Shown here: positions 1 to 10,780 of the stretch, one piece after another | How positions within the stretch are numbered: the stretch's first letter is position 1 | Layout of the letters: every line of letters begins with the position of its first letter | NCBI RefSeq assembly: GCF_016802725.1 | Contig: NC_052679.1 | Span: 11,008,138-11,072,137 of the forward strand | Direction of reading: 5' to 3' | Origin: Solenopsis invicta | Taxonomy: Eukaryota > Arthropoda > Insecta > Hymenoptera > Formicidae | DNA: 64,000 nt | Program-made: the position numbers and the translations under genes | The notes under the pieces: model-generated | What the model saw: the letters and a program-made list of their open reading frames with translations, nothing else | Told to the model about the DNA's origin: nothing | Database searches by the model: none

Positions 1-171
1 AAATTTTCCAAACTAAGAAGTCAGCACTTTCTACATACTTGCAGTTCATGATTCATGAAATGACTAGAGCTTATTGGTCGTTACATTAATCATGAACTTT
101 AAGTATGTAGAGAGATAGCGACTTTTCAGTTTGGAAAATTTCCCCATGGACAGAATCAAAGTCCTTGGGTG
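1..171. mobile_element. TA-flanked hairpin MITE, family A, left end cut by window edge
   Basis: The right part ends in CCTTGGGTG followed by TA, and its inner half pairs with the left half as an imperfect hairpin. Two fuller copies at 3235-4729 and 58930-59300 share both ends (CACCCAAGG / CCTTGGGTG). TA flanks suggest a Tc1/mariner-type non-autonomous element. It has no coding capacity. Confidence 0.8.
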
Positions 172-308
172 TACAAAACTCATGGTGCATGCGTACGAAG
201 CAAGCGGTACGCATACATATAAAATATCCATCTATATACCAGGTGTATGCATAAGATTTTTTCGGTTTAACTAAGAGATGGCGCCAGCAAAAAGTACGCA
301 GCGTATTA

Positions 309-459
309 TAGCGTTTTTCATTGGGAAAACTGGTGCGCACTGAATGTGCACTTGCTGCAGGTAATTGGGCGTTTCCGTTGGCACCGTCATCGCGCAAACC
401 GAATTTCCAGCGGAGAGTGCACACTCAGTGCGCACCAGTTTTCCCAATGAAAAACGCTA
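309..459. mobile_element. Harbinger-like hairpin MITE (TTA target duplication)
   Basis: Ends TAGCGTTTTTCATTGGG and its complement form a near-perfect hairpin. TTA flanks both sides (306-308 and 460-462). A second copy at about 56540-56700 has the same ends and also TTA flanks, and the host arm there gives the approximate empty site. A 3-bp TWA target duplication is the hallmark of PIF/Harbinger. Confidence 0.85.
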
Positions 460-469
460 TTAATTTGAC

Positions 470-611
470 GGCGGGTCCCGATAGCGCACATCCCAATAGC
501 ACACAAACCACTCACGATGGCAGATGCCTAGAGATTTTCCGTAGGTTATGTTAGATAAGCCAACATGATTGGTTGGTGGGCTATCGGGTTGTGCGCTATC
601 GGAACCGTCCC
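470..611. mobile_element. MULE-like MITE, 9-bp target duplication
   Basis: Internal inverted repeats carry CCGATAGCGCAC. The flanks TAATTTGAC (461-469 and 612-620) are an exact 9-bp duplication. Related copies lie at 1500-1641, 5442-5674 and 28313-28455. A 9-bp duplication points to Mutator-like transposition; no coding sequence. Confidence 0.82.
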
Positions 612-714
612 TAATTTGACACATACGTCATTTTGTTCGTCTGACATAAAACTACAAACACACCCAAGTTGAGTCAGCCAAAAACTAGCGTCTTTGTTTT
701 ATCATTCAGTGATC

Positions 715-1891
715 ATGTCGAGTTTTGTACCTGAAAAAGAACATTTGCGGCACGCATTGCTTTTCTTATTTAATAAAAAAAAGGCTGTTGAAAGTCATCG
801 TTTGCTGGTAGAAACATATGGTGAACACGCTCCATGGATTAGAACATGTGAGACATGGTTTTGACAATTTAAAAGTAGTGATTTCAATGTGAAAGACAGT
901 GAGCGCTCTGGTAGACTACAAAAATGCGAAGACGAGCAATTGCAGGAGTTATTGGATGATGACCCAACTCAAACGGCAATTAGCAGAAGCATTATATGTA
1001 TCACAAGAAACAATCAACAGACGTTTACAAGCAATGGAAAAGATTAATAAATTTGGTAAATGGGTCCCACACAATTTCAATGAACGTCAAATGGAAAATA
1101 GCAAAATCACTTGTGAAATGCTGCTTCAACACCACGAAAGGAAATCATTTTTGTATCGAATTGTGACGGGTGACAAAAAATGGATTTATTTTGAAAACCC
1201 GAAGCGGAAAAAATCGTAGCTTTCACCTGGCGAAGCCGGTCCATCAACACCAAGGCCAAATCGCTTCGGCAAGAAGACCATGCTCTGTGTCTGGTGGGAC
1301 CAGAGCGGTATTGTGTATTAGGAATTCTTGAAGCCCGGCGAAACCGTTAATACACAACGCTATCGCCAATAAATGATTAATTTAAACCACGCATTAATCG
1401 AAAAACAACCGGAATGGGCCAGAAGACATGGCAAAGTGATTTTGTTACACAATGCGCCGTCTCACACAGCAAAACCAGTGAAAGACACCTTGAAATTGCG
1501 GAAAGGTACCGATAGCGCACAGTACTATTGCACACAAGCCACTTACAACCACTCATAGCGCTTGAACAAAAGAATATCACTAGGCACCAGCCGCTGTGAT
1601 TGGTTGTGTGCAATAGTACTGTGCGCTATCGGTATCTTCCCGAAATTGCTTGGATGGGACATCCTTCCGCACCCGCCGTACTCCCCAGACCTGGCGCCAT
1701 CTGACTATCACCTCTTCGCATCAATGGGGCACGCGCTTGCAAAGCAGCACTTCAGCAATTTCGAGGAAGTTGGAAAATGGCTCGACAAATGATTTGCCGC
1801 AAAAGACAAGCAGTTTTTCTGGCTTGGTATTCATAAATTACCTGAAAGATGGGCGAAATGTGTAAAAGCCGTTGGCCAATATTTTGAATAA
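715..1891 (+). pseudogene. Mariner (DD34D) transposase pseudogene
   Basis: The frame begins with ATG at 715 (MSSFVPEKEHLRHALLF) and ends with QYFE before TAA at 1889-1891, the usual extent of a mariner transposase. An N-terminal helix-turn-helix region is followed by the catalytic domain. The first catalytic Asp is visible in VTGDKKW and the third lies in YSPDLAPSDYHLF. The second should sit in an LLHDNAPSH-like motif, but the sequence reads LLHNAPSH, so an in-frame loss has removed the Asp. There are in-frame stops near 862, 1217 and 1320, and a MITE at 1500-1641 splits the domain between the second and third motifs. Clearly inactive. Confidence 0.92.
1500..1641. mobile_element. MULE-like MITE inserted in mariner transposase
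   Basis: Same family as 470-611 (CCGATAGCGCACAG ends). GAAATTGC is repeated at 1492-1499 and 1642-1649, giving an 8-9 bp target duplication. It interrupts the transposase between its second and third catalytic motifs, so it postdates the mariner insertion. Confidence 0.85.
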
Positions 1892-2065
1892 AAAAAATTA
1901 ATTTCCCTTGAAAATTACGTGTTTTTTTACCAAAAAACCGGAAAAAACTTATGCATACACCTGGTATGATTAATATAAAGAATTTATAAGTATTAGAAAA
2001 ACAAAACAGAAAAACACACACACACAATCATTTTTAGTTTGTATTTATATAGATATAAATATATA

Positions 2066-2070
2066 TGTGT

Positions 2071-2125
<55 letters not shown>

Positions 2126-2142
2126 CACGCGCGCGCGTGTGT
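2066..2142. repeat. (GT)n microsatellite with a GC/CG core
   Basis: A run of alternating purine-pyrimidine GT/GC dinucleotides. Confidence 0.95.
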
Positions 2143-2506
2143 GTATCTTTGCAAAACTTATTATAAATACATAAATTTATTTAACAAAAAATAAAACAAT
2201 TATAAAACAGAATATCAAATTAATATAAAAATTAAAGTCAAAATATATAAAATAATTTTTTAAAAGTTAGTACATAAAGATTTATTGATGAACAATTTAT
2301 ATTATAAAACTATGATGCAATTTAAGGACAAATGTTTGAATTTAATTACCGTAACATTTTAAATTTTATGTTTTACTAATATTGTATAATAAAAGTAGAA
2401 TTAGTTAATAATAATAAAAAGAAACAAGAAATAAAAAAGTGTTACACATTTTTATTTTAAAAAATATTTTATTTATTATTTATGAGATATTTTCCAACAA
2501 AGTACT
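2143..2506. other. AT-rich spacer, nothing recognised
   Basis: Low-complexity A/T sequence without a convincing frame or inverted repeat. Confidence 0.6.
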
Positions 2507-2639
2507 TGGGGTCGATTATCAAAGTTTTTCCCTAGGGCGGAAACGTGAAAAGTGAAAATCTTTACCATTAAAGTTAATGGAGAAATTTTCCACTTTTCAT
2601 GTTTCCGCTTTAGGGAAAAAGTTTCATGATTGACCCCCA
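2507..2639. mobile_element. Short hairpin MITE
   Basis: GGGGTCGATTATCAAAG with TTTTTCCCTAGGGCGG pairs with the far end CCGCTTTAGGGAAAAAG and TTGACCCCC. This is a roughly 130-bp imperfect hairpin with no coding content. Confidence 0.6.
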
Positions 2640-2645
2640 TATATA

Positions 2646-2834
2646 CAGTCGTGTTCATTATAGTTGCGACACTTTTTCTTAGATGCGTTTCTGAACACAC
2701 AACTATAACAAGAGCTGAGAACATGATTGGTTCTTACTTGTGGATCCAACCAATTACGTTCGCCGCTCGATGAGCAAGGCTATATTCCAAAAACCATCAA
2801 AGAAAAAGTGTCGCAACTATAATGAACACGACTG
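2646..2834. mobile_element. TA-flanked MITE, family B, copy 1
   Basis: Begins CAGTCGTGTTCATTATAG and ends with the reverse complement, with TA at 2644-2645 and 2835-2836. Tc1/mariner-type ends. The next copy starts immediately after the shared TA. Confidence 0.88.
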
Positions 2835-2836
2835 TA

Positions 2837-3013
2837 CAGTCATGTTCATTATAGTTACGACACTTTTTCTTAGATGCGTTTCTGAACGCGCATCTATAAC
2901 GAAAGCTGAGAACATGATTTGGTCTTACTTGTAGATCCAACCAATTACGTTCGCCGCTCGATGAGCAAGGCTACATTCCAAAAACCATCAAAGAGAAAGT
3001 GTCGCAACTATAG
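2837..3013. mobile_element. TA-flanked MITE, family B, copy 2 (right end truncated)
   Basis: Starts CAGTCATGTTCATTATAG directly after the TA shared with copy 1. Its right repeat breaks off after GTCGCAACTATAG. Confidence 0.82.
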
Positions 3014-3043
3014 ACAATTTTTGGCGATCGTCTGGTATATGTA

Positions 3044-3232
3044 CAGTCATGTTCATTATAGTTGCAACACTTTTTTTTTGATAGTTTTTGGAATGTAGCC
3101 TTTCTCATCGAGCGGCAAACGTAATTGGTTAGATCCACAAGTAAGAACCAATCACGTTCTCAACTCTTGTTATAGTTGCGCGTTCAGAAACGCATCGAAA
3201 GAAAAGTGTCGCAACTATAATGCAGACGACTG
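3044..3232. mobile_element. TA-flanked MITE, family B, copy 3
   Basis: Complete family B copy with TA at 3042-3043 and 3233-3234. The right TA is shared with the family A MITE that follows. The same B-then-A order recurs at 58739-59300. Confidence 0.85.
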
Positions 3233-3265
3233 TACACCCAAGGAATTTGATTTCTGTCCATGGGG

Positions 3266-3571
3266 AAAGAACGATGGCATTTTAGGGCCAAAATTTGCCC
3301 ATAATGGGGAACCTGTAAATTTTTGTATATTTTTATGTTTTTGGGTCTGCTGAATTCGAATATAAAATTCAAAATTGTCCAAAGTGCAGGGAACTTTATG
3401 AAAATACGATATTTCTACACAAAGGCCTAGTTTCGCGATTCATGTTTTCTAATAGTAATTTTGAACTCAAAGACCTCTTTTTTATGAATTTCTTTAAAAA
3501 TGGATTTTTTAAATCACTATATCACTAAATCACTATATACTTTATAATTATGCATACACACATATTCATAT

Positions 3572-3609
<38 letters not shown>

Positions 3610-4565
3610 GGTGATTCAGAACGACCTATGTGTCCCTGTAAAGACGTATTTTTGGATAAATTCTGAGACGATTTTTCTTGTACGAAAATTTTGTCTGATG
3701 CTTACTTTTTGAATAATAAGACGATAAACTCAGCGAATCACGGGCCGTGAACACATGGTAGACAAATGCGGCGCAACTCACCGTCTGACGCGGGCGCTTA
3801 CCCATGTCGGACGGTGAGTTGCGCCGCCTTTGTCTACCATGTGTACACGGCCCGTGATTCGCTGAGTTTATCGTCTTATTATTCAAAAAGTAAGCATCGG
3901 ACAAAATTTTCGTACACGAAAAATTGTCTCAGAATTTATCCAAGAACACGTCTTTACAGGGACACATGGGTCGTTTTGAATCACCCTGTATATATGTTTG
4001 TATATACATAGATACATACAGGGTATTCTATTGTATTTTTATTTTCTTTTTTTATATTTTTTATATTCTTTTTTTTATATTTTTTAAAATATTTTTATAT
4101 TTTTTATATATTTTTATTATATTTTATTTTCTTCTTTTTCTTTTTTTTGTTTATAAATCTTCTTCTGATTCTTCTGATTCATCCGATTGTAAATTGGATG
4201 GAAAAACATCGAATCCCTGGTTTATTAATTCTATCTTGGAATCTCGCGTAACTAAAAAACCAAATTATCATAGTAATATGTGACACACGTGCGTGCACGC
4301 GAATATATGATATGGTGATTTAAAAGACCCATTTTTAAAGAAATTCATAAAAAAAAGGTTTTTGTGTTCAAAATTACTATTAGAAAACATGTATCGCAAA
4401 ACTAGGTTTTTGTGTAGAAATATCGTATTTTCATAAAGTTCCCTACACTTTGGACAATTTTAAATTTTATATTCAAATTCAGCAGACCCAATAACATAAA
4501 AATATACCAAATTCACAGGTTCCTTGTTATGGGCAAATTTCGGCCCTAAAGTGCCATCGTTCTTT
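3266..4565. mobile_element. Element with terminal inverted repeats of about 260 bp
   Basis: The arms start AAAGAACGATGGCA and finish TGCCATCGTTCTTT, with recognisable complementarity over about 260 bp on each side. No transposase frame is seen. A TA-flanked MITE (3607-3988) lies in its centre, next to a (TA)n tract. Confidence 0.8.
3607..3988. mobile_element. TA-flanked hairpin MITE with CAGGGTGATTCA ends
   Basis: CAGGGTGATTCAGAACGACC at the left matches the inverse at the right, with TA on both sides (3605-3606, 3989-3990). The arms are long and nearly identical around GGCGCAACTCACCGTC. It is third level in the nest: family A, then the 3266-4565 element, then this. Confidence 0.88.
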
Positions 4566-4742
4566 CTAAATTGAGAAGTCACCACTTTCTACATACTCGC
4601 AGTTTATGATTAATGTAACGACTAGATTTTATTGGTCGTTACGTTAATCAGAAGCTGTCAGTATGTAGAAAGATAGTGACTTTTTAGTTTGGAAAATTTT
4701 CCCATGGACAGAATCAAATTCCATGGGTGTACCTTTGACTAT

Positions 4743-4873
4743 AGGCTTGTTTTCTATTCCTGCACTAAACTGCACTGGAACGTTCCTTCTTGCTTTCACT
4801 AACTTTCAAATATATATCTATTTCATTTTAAGTGTACACTAATTCAGGGAGTTCAGGAACAGAAAACAAACGG
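4743..4873. mobile_element. AGG-end MITE, copy 1 (target duplication TAT)
   Basis: Starts AGGCTTGTTTTCTATTCC and ends GGAACAGAAAACAAACGG, about 131 bp. TAT flanks it at 4740-4742 and 4874-4876. Five more copies in the window show other 3-bp duplications. Confidence 0.9.
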
Positions 4874-4883
4874 TATATAAATA

Positions 4884-5016
4884 TGAGGCTTGTTTTCTGT
4901 TCCTGCACTAGACTGCACTAGAACGTTCCTTCTTGCTTTCACTAACCTTGAAACATCTATCTATTTCATTTTAAGTGTACACTTATTTAGAGAGTTCAGG
5001 AACAGAAAACAAACGG
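4884..5016. mobile_element. AGG-end MITE, copy 2 (target duplication ATG)
   Basis: Same ends as 4743-4873; ATG lies at 4881-4883 and 5017-5019. It belongs to the subtype with CTTATTTAGAGAG near the right end. Confidence 0.9.
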
Positions 5017-5441
5017 ATGGACTGCTGGTACCCCCCACTTTTCTTATGTTTTCGTGTAAGAAAGATCTGCAACGCTTCCATCTCCTAAGTGGCAGAAAAA
5101 GTGAAACAAAAAAGCGAGACAGCAATAGTAAAAGATCAGAAAAGAAAGAGACGGAATACAATATATTGCTTTGCATTTTTACGTTTACTCCAAAATATGC
5201 GATTATATTTCTGTAAAATAAGAATTAATTTTACTAAATTAAAAGAAAATAAATATAAAATATACACATTTTATTTTTAAAGATATATTTAAAAAAATTA
5301 TATAATTAATATATATATATATATAATAAAATATATAAAGCAAAAAATGGAAAGTAATTAAAAATAAAAACAAATAAGTGATGTCATATAAATAAAAGAA
5401 AGCCTCATTAGAGAACCGTCATTTTCGGGTAATAAAGTGTA
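5017..5441. other. Unassigned spacer
   Basis: Purine-rich then AT-rich sequence with a short (TA)n tract near 5310. Open frames here show no family resemblance. Confidence 0.5.
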
Positions 5442-5674
5442 CGGGAGGGTTCCGATAGCGCACATCCCGATAGCCCACCAACCAATCATCTTGACTTATC
5501 TAACCCAACCTACGGAAAATCTCTAGGCATCTGCCATTAGCTGCGTTCCGAAATTCACTGCCAGTACTGAAAATCTATAGTATACGTAACATGAACTATA
5601 GATTTTCAGTACTTGCAGTGTATATCGGAACGCAGCCATTGTGAGGTGTTTGTGTGCTATCGGGACCCGCCGTC
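5442..5674. mobile_element. MULE-like MITE carrying a nested MITE
   Basis: The outer ends carry TTCCGATAGCGCAC and its complement, as at 470-611. The insertion at 5539-5637 sits in the centre. No clean target duplication is visible for the outer copy. Confidence 0.78.
5539..5637. mobile_element. GGCTGTGTTCC-type MITE (target duplication ATT)
   Basis: The ends read AGCTGCGTTCCG and CGGAACGCAGCC, with ATT at 5536-5538 and 5638-5640. The uninterrupted relative at 470-611 shows the corresponding empty site, supporting a 3-bp duplication. Confidence 0.85.
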
Positions 5675-5680
5675 GACTCA

Positions 5681-6563
5681 CTAGGGGTGCTTTCCAACAA
5701 GAGTGCAACAGTGTGACACAGTGTCACACAGAGAGACACAGTAGGCTTGTTTTCTATTCCTGCACTAGACTGCACTGGAACGTTCCTTCTTGCTTTCGCT
5801 AACTTTGAAACATCTATCTATTTCATTTTAAGTGTACACTTATTTAGAGAGTTCAGGAACAGAAAACAAACGGAGTGTAACACAGTTGTGTAGTTTAAAT
5901 GGAACAGATAAGTTACCAAACACGGTCACTAGAGTGCGTAAATGACTGATTTAGTAAAAAAACACAGATCGAATTGAATCAGAAATCTATCCGTAGAAAA
6001 TCCAGACCCGTTAAAGAAGAAATTTTACATTATCCAATGTAGGAATAACTTCTTTACAATGCCGACAAAAGAATAAACTTGCAAATTAATCCGATAAAAT
6101 ACGTATGAATAATGAATAATCAACGAATGCATTGTTTCTTAGGCTTATACAATTCTTTAAATAAAAATAATGAATATTGATTACTATCTAAGAATTCTGG
6201 GTCCGGTACATTATTTTCGAACACGAAAACATTTTTAGTAAAAATATAAGTCCATTGTGCTAATTTAAAGATGTAGCATGTAAAGAAACGAAAGGTTTAA
6301 ACTATAATTTTAATTTTGTATGTTAAGGCGACAAAACATGACTGAACATGACTAAAATGTACCAGTACCACACTTGAAAAAATAATTTATTTGTCCGATG
6401 TGTTGGCACTATTGATGGCTGACCCGGCCAAACTTAAGATTGAGCTGTGTTTTGCAGTGTCGCTCTGTGTCTCTCTGTGTCATAGTTGGAAAGCATCAAT
6501 GTAGACACTGTGTTACACAGTGTCGCCTGGTCTCTTGCAGTCTCTTGTTGGAAAGCACTCTAG
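5681..6563. mobile_element. Putative TIR element with CTAGGGGTGCTTTCC ends
   Basis: CTAGGGGTGCTTTCCAACAAG at the left matches the inverse at 6542-6563. Subterminal ACACAGTGTCACACAG-type repeats occur on both sides. No coding frame is recognised. An AGG-end MITE (5743-5873) lies inside. Confidence 0.6.
5743..5873. mobile_element. AGG-end MITE, copy 3 (target duplication AGT)
   Basis: AGGCTTG to AACGG, flanked by AGT at 5740-5742 and 5874-5876. Confidence 0.9.
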
Positions 6564-6599
6564 GTCACCTTAGCTTTAAAAACTATAAAAAAGAAATCT

Positions 6600-8940
6600 G
6601 CGCCGAGTATCAATCAAATTGATTACAGGATTCTAAAAGCCCTTTCGATAAATTCCATCAAACGACTCACAGATATCTTTGACGAGTTATTCCAGATAGG
6701 CATTTTTCCCGAGGAATGGACAAAGTCCCTCGTTGTGTTCATCCCTAAGCCACATGATGGAGGTGTTCGTCCTATATCACTCATGTCTTGCATCTTTAAG
6801 ATGTTGGAAAAGTTGTGTACTTCAGGGTTCGCTGATTTGTTGAAAGGCACAGCATATTTTCTCCATTTCAATTTGGTTTTAGGCCGCACAAATCCTGTAT
6901 GGACGCTTTGGTTACGCTTTTCAGTTACATTTACAAATGCTTTCTTAGAGGTGAAGTTGCTGCTCTTATAGATATGGAGGGGGCATTTGACAATGTGAAT
7001 CCCAATGTGTTGTTGCAGGAAATTCGTCACATCGGCATTCCAGCTAGGACTCGCAAATTTATTGCCAATCTTGTTTTTGAAAGAATTTTTTTGTCAAGCA
7101 AGGCAATCTGACTGGCCTGCTTCTTGCCCGCAAGAACACCCCCCCCCCCCAAGGATCTGCTTTGAGTCGCTGCTTTTTCATATATACCTGCGAGACATTG
7201 GTTCTACGGTGAATGGAAATGTCTGCGTTATACAATATGCGGACGATATTACGCTATATCTGGCTTCTTTTCAGAACGCTCGCATAACTCGGGATAAAAT
7301 TCAGGCCGCTCTCTGTGGCATTCAAAGTTATCTCTTTTCGAAGGACTTGAATGTGGCTCCTGCAAAATCTCAAATGATGATTTTAGAAAAACGCCGAAAG
7401 GTTTCAGCTATCCCGCCAATGCCGTTGCACGGGGAAATAGTTCCTATAGCAGAAAAGGTTAGATTCCTGGGAATTATGCTGGACAGGACTTTATCTGGTC
7501 GGGAGCATCTCCGCTTTCTTTGTTAAAAAGGTAAAAAGATTATAGACGTTATTGTCTCTCTTGCAGGAACGTCGTGAGGAGCGTACCCTCAGCTTCTCAT
7601 GACGCTTTATCGTACCTTTTTCAGAAGTGAATACAGCTCGTAGGTCTTTACCTTTGCTAAGAGTAGTGCACTTTTTCAGAAACTTCAACGATTACAAAAC
7701 AAAGCAATACGGGTATAGAGTATCCACTCCAATCAATATTTTTCTTGCCGAGTCTCGCAAACCTATTTTGAAGGTTAGGTTCTCCATGCTGACTCGTAAA
7801 TACCTGTATAAGGTATATAACAACCCCAGCGGTTTAGTGTACTCATCACTCGTACATTTAAAGGATGCTGCTGTGCTTGTGGGATCGTTTGAGCGCGACG
7901 GGGTCTTAACCGGGTTCCCACTTTTTAAGTACTTTCTGATGCTGGAGGGCAAGTGTAAATACATACATCAGTCTGCTACATGTTCGGACGTCGAATATCA
8001 GGCCTGCCTGCATGTACCGAATGTAGATGTTCAACTCGACATCCCTAATAGGAAGACGCTCTCGGTTTTTCTGACATTTCTGCAAGAGCTAGTTAATGAA
8101 AAGTATCAAGACTGCATATAGATTTTCACCGACGGATCGGTTATGAATGAGGGCAATACTGTTGGTTCGAGCGTATGCGTGCCTTTTATAAACTTAAAGA
8201 TCAAACATAAATTGCCCAGAAGATAAAGGCACCTTTATCTTCTGGGCGCTTTTTCAAGCGATGAAGCTTATTTCTGAGAGGGAATGAAAGAAAGCGATCA
8301 TATTCACCGACTCCCTCAGCATTTTGCATGCTTTAAGCAATTGCATCACTAACTGTTCACATCATATTCTAGCGAAAATTAAACATATTTCCTATCAAGC
8401 TCAGGGAAAAAATTTGCAAATAACTGCAATTTGGATTCCAGCACATAAGAGCATACAAGGAAACAAAGAGGCTGATCAGGCAGTCAAGGAAGCTGCACGC
8501 ACAGGAACTAAGATACCTTTTAAAACTCCACACACGGATCTACATGCTGAAACTGCGAAAACAGGTGATAGGTTGTTCCGTGCTTACCTCGAAGACGCCG
8601 TTAAAACTAAGGGAAACATATATGGATGCCTGTATATGAAATATAATAAAAAGCCCTGATTTTACAGAAAGTACCTCAAACGCGAGGAAATAGTCGTCAT
8701 TAATCGCATCAGGAGCGATTACTATAATCTAGCATATAGTCTTCATAGGAAAAATATCGTTCAGAACAAATACTGTCGTTGTGGGGAGAGTTATGAAGAC
8801 ATTAATCACGCTATTTTTTATTGGCCGTTATATAGAGACAGAGCCAAATTCCTAATTAAGTACCTCAAAGAAGTTTCCTAATTTTCCAATATCTATTTTC
8901 CACATCCTTGTTTATCCACGTACTAAATTATGTCGATTAA
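6600..8940 (+). pseudogene. 5'-truncated LINE: reverse transcriptase, RNase H, C-terminal zinc-binding motif
   Basis: Pieces in several frames line up as one retrotransposon ORF2. Near 6660-6850 the fingers/palm start reads FIPKPHDGGVRPISLMS. At 6970 comes DMEGAFDNVN, and at 7230 the polymerase active site QYADDITLYLA. An RNase H segment starts near 8121 (IFTDGS) and includes DSLSILHAL and IWIPAHKSIQGNKEAD. A CRCGESYEDINHAIF motif near 8775-8820 resembles the C-terminal finger of I/R1-type elements. Frameshifts, stops and a C-run near 7140 show it is dead. The endonuclease domain and ORF1 are absent, as expected for 5' truncation. RNase H places it in the I/R1/LOA group of LINEs; the exact clade is not determined. 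Confidence 0.88.
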
Positions 8941-9222
8941 TCCTTGCTTTTTTTAAATCATGTGGTTTAATCATTTGATCCTTCCCGTTCGGGCGCTTTG
9001 TCGGGGTTCGCGGTTAGTAAGATAGAAACACCTATATGCATGTATAAAGTACTTGTATTTGTGTCCGTGTACGCGCCAGCATCGAGCTGTTGAATCAGCG
9101 TTGCTAACAGCATAACTATGAATCACCAATTGACCTGAGGAGTTTAGGAAACTCTGTGTGTGCCTAACTTTGCTCGAGGGATAGCCGTAACACTTCTTCT
9201 GGATTAATTACTGGGCAGAGAG
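8941..9222. other. Spacer, nothing recognised
   Basis: May include the 3' untranslated part of the preceding LINE. No poly-A tail or target duplication was identified. Confidence 0.4.
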
Positions 9223-9535
9223 GAACCCGAGAGTAGACAAGCTTCGAGTTTAGGTGAAACCTTATTTCGAAACGCCTCTATGTTTCCCCCAAAAATGAAC
9301 ATTAAACTACATAGTCAATGTCCATTTTTTTGTGTTGGTAATATCCATGTTTTCCTTACAGCGATGCTATAAGAATCACGAAATGATGAATCACAATAGA
9401 TTTTATTGTTCATCTTTATCTAACGCATATCACCGATATAACAACCACGAAAAGGTGGACATTACCGACGCGAAAAATGGATATTGACTAGGCTCCATCT
9501 AAATTCGAAGCGTATCTACTCTCAGGTTTCTGTTT
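9223..9535. mobile_element. Imperfect hairpin MITE
   Basis: GAGAGTAGACAAGCTTCGAG at the left pairs with the region around CTCGAAGC... read as TTCGAAGCGTATCTACTCTC at 9502-9521. The inner blocks AGTCAATGTCCATTTTT and AAAATGGATATTGACTA also pair. Arms are diverged, so it is old. Confidence 0.6.
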
Positions 9536-9802
9536 GCCGTGGGTGTAGTGGAAACAAATAAACTGTAGATATTCGGTCATATAAGGTAGTTACATTATAA
9601 AATAATCATAATATTGATCATGTTTATTTACAAACAACATAGCTTGTAGCGAAATACATTACATATTGTCGAATACAGTCGTTTGAAACTTTCACAATAG
9701 ATTCTCTTAAAAACAAAATGTCATGAAAAAAATTTTATTTTTTGCATAAAATCATTGTCTTTCAAGTTGTATTATTTATTACAAACACACACACATACGC
9801 AG

Positions 9803-9939
9803 TCAAACATTTTTATTGATATGATAAGCATCAACAGCGAGACACAATTTTTCCCAAAGTTCCATAAGATTGTCCTTTGTTAAATCAATCTTACAAAATT
9901 CTTTTAATAAAGAACGATTTTCTTCGGCAAATTCCAATC
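9803..9939 (-). CDS. Last exon of a CENP-P-like gene
   Basis: Read on the minus strand, a pyrimidine-rich tract and TTTTAG acceptor precede the exon at 9939, and a TGA stop lies at 9805-9803. With two leading bases it encodes 44 residues and a stop: LEFAEENRSLLKEFC, then KIDLTKDNLMELWEKLCL and AVDAYHINKNV. The phase matches the exon at 21799-22032, which ends one base into a codon. The joined protein reads STDI-G-LEFAEEN. The short helical tail resembles the C terminus of CENP-P (a final helix after the second RWD fold). Family assignment is tentative; exon structure is strong. The intron upstream would be 11.9 kb of transposons. Confidence 0.75.
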
Positions 9940-10339
9940 CTAAAATCAATAAATGGTATAATTTAGAAAATGCATATTTTTATGAAAATAACCGAAAAAA
10001 CTAGCAATTTTAAATAAAAAAACTAAATAAAAGAATAGTTTTACATACATATTTTTTTTCAACATTTAAAGCCATATTATTTTATAATTCAGTGCATTTA
10101 TTTAAAAAATTTATGTGTAAAAATAGCTGTAAACAATCAAAATGTTGTACAATGACAATAAGTAGTGGTGACAATACATATATTTAGATCATTGTTGAAA
10201 GAAAGGAATTAAATTCAACGTTCATATTTGAGCAAACATATCTGTATTGTATTTAATTACTAGAAATTCATGAATTAATAAATAATAAGAAGATACAATA
10301 AAAGACACAATCCTTTTATTTTTATTAATAAAAAGGCGT
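9940..10339. other. AT-rich intronic sequence
   Basis: No repeat or gene recognised. It lies inside the proposed last intron of the minus-strand gene. Confidence 0.5.
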
Positions 10340-10780
10340 GTAACAAACCACCTTTTGCCCCCCCCTCCCCCCACGGACCGACCAACGTCCAGAAACGCCC
10401 GGTCGCTCATGCGCTAGGCGAGGAGCAGGCGTTTCACGTCAATAATTTATTTCAAACGCGCGTACGCGAGAACCGAACGCATCCGCGCACTGGAGCAAAT
10501 TGACACGCCGGCTAACGTGCTTCACACGCCCGACCAGCATGCTCGTTTAATTCCGCTTACTTTCCGAAACTGATCTCAAACGGCGGAAATGCTGGCTCCG
10601 AGATGACCCAAAGAGCCCGCGGGCATCCCCGACTTGCCTAACCGGCCTCCGCTTACCGATCCGATTCTGACGCAATAGCTAAAGAACAGCGGGGTAAAGC
10701 GTCTTTGCCTCCGCCAAGCACACTCGGCATAGCCGTTGCATCCTGGCAACAGAACGACGCGACTACGGGAAATTAAACTT
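10340..10780. other. GC-rich island of unknown origin
   Basis: This block is much richer in G+C and CpG than its surroundings and contains C-runs. It has faint motif resemblance to the LTR-like block at 14670-15808 (for example GATCTCAAA followed by GGAAATGCT). An old LTR fragment is possible but not shown. Confidence 0.4.

Larger units (their letters stand above)
239..1964 (+). mobile_element. Mariner transposon with TA target duplication
   Basis: Terminal inverted repeats CCAGGTGTATGCATAAG start at 239 and end at 1964, each bordered by TA (237-238 and 1965-1966). It encloses one degraded transposase gene. Three later insertions sit inside: a Harbinger-type MITE (309-459) and two MULE-type MITEs (470-611 and 1500-1641). 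The element cannot move. Confidence 0.92.
3235..4729. mobile_element. Family A MITE split by a 1.3-kb long-TIR element
   Basis: The left part (3235-3265) starts CACCCAAGGAATTTG. The right part resumes at about 4566 with AAATTGAGAAGTCACC and ends CCATGGGTG before TA (4730-4731). The intervening 3266-4565 has its own inverted ends. Confidence 0.85.

Noticed and set aside
3626..4011. Two similar open frames on opposite strands (MSDAYFLNNK / MRRNSPSDAG)
   Set aside because: They are the two arms of a TA-flanked hairpin MITE read in both directions.
4890..5216. 108-residue plus-strand frame
   Set aside because: Its first third is an AGG-end MITE and the rest is purine-rich spacer; no conserved pattern.
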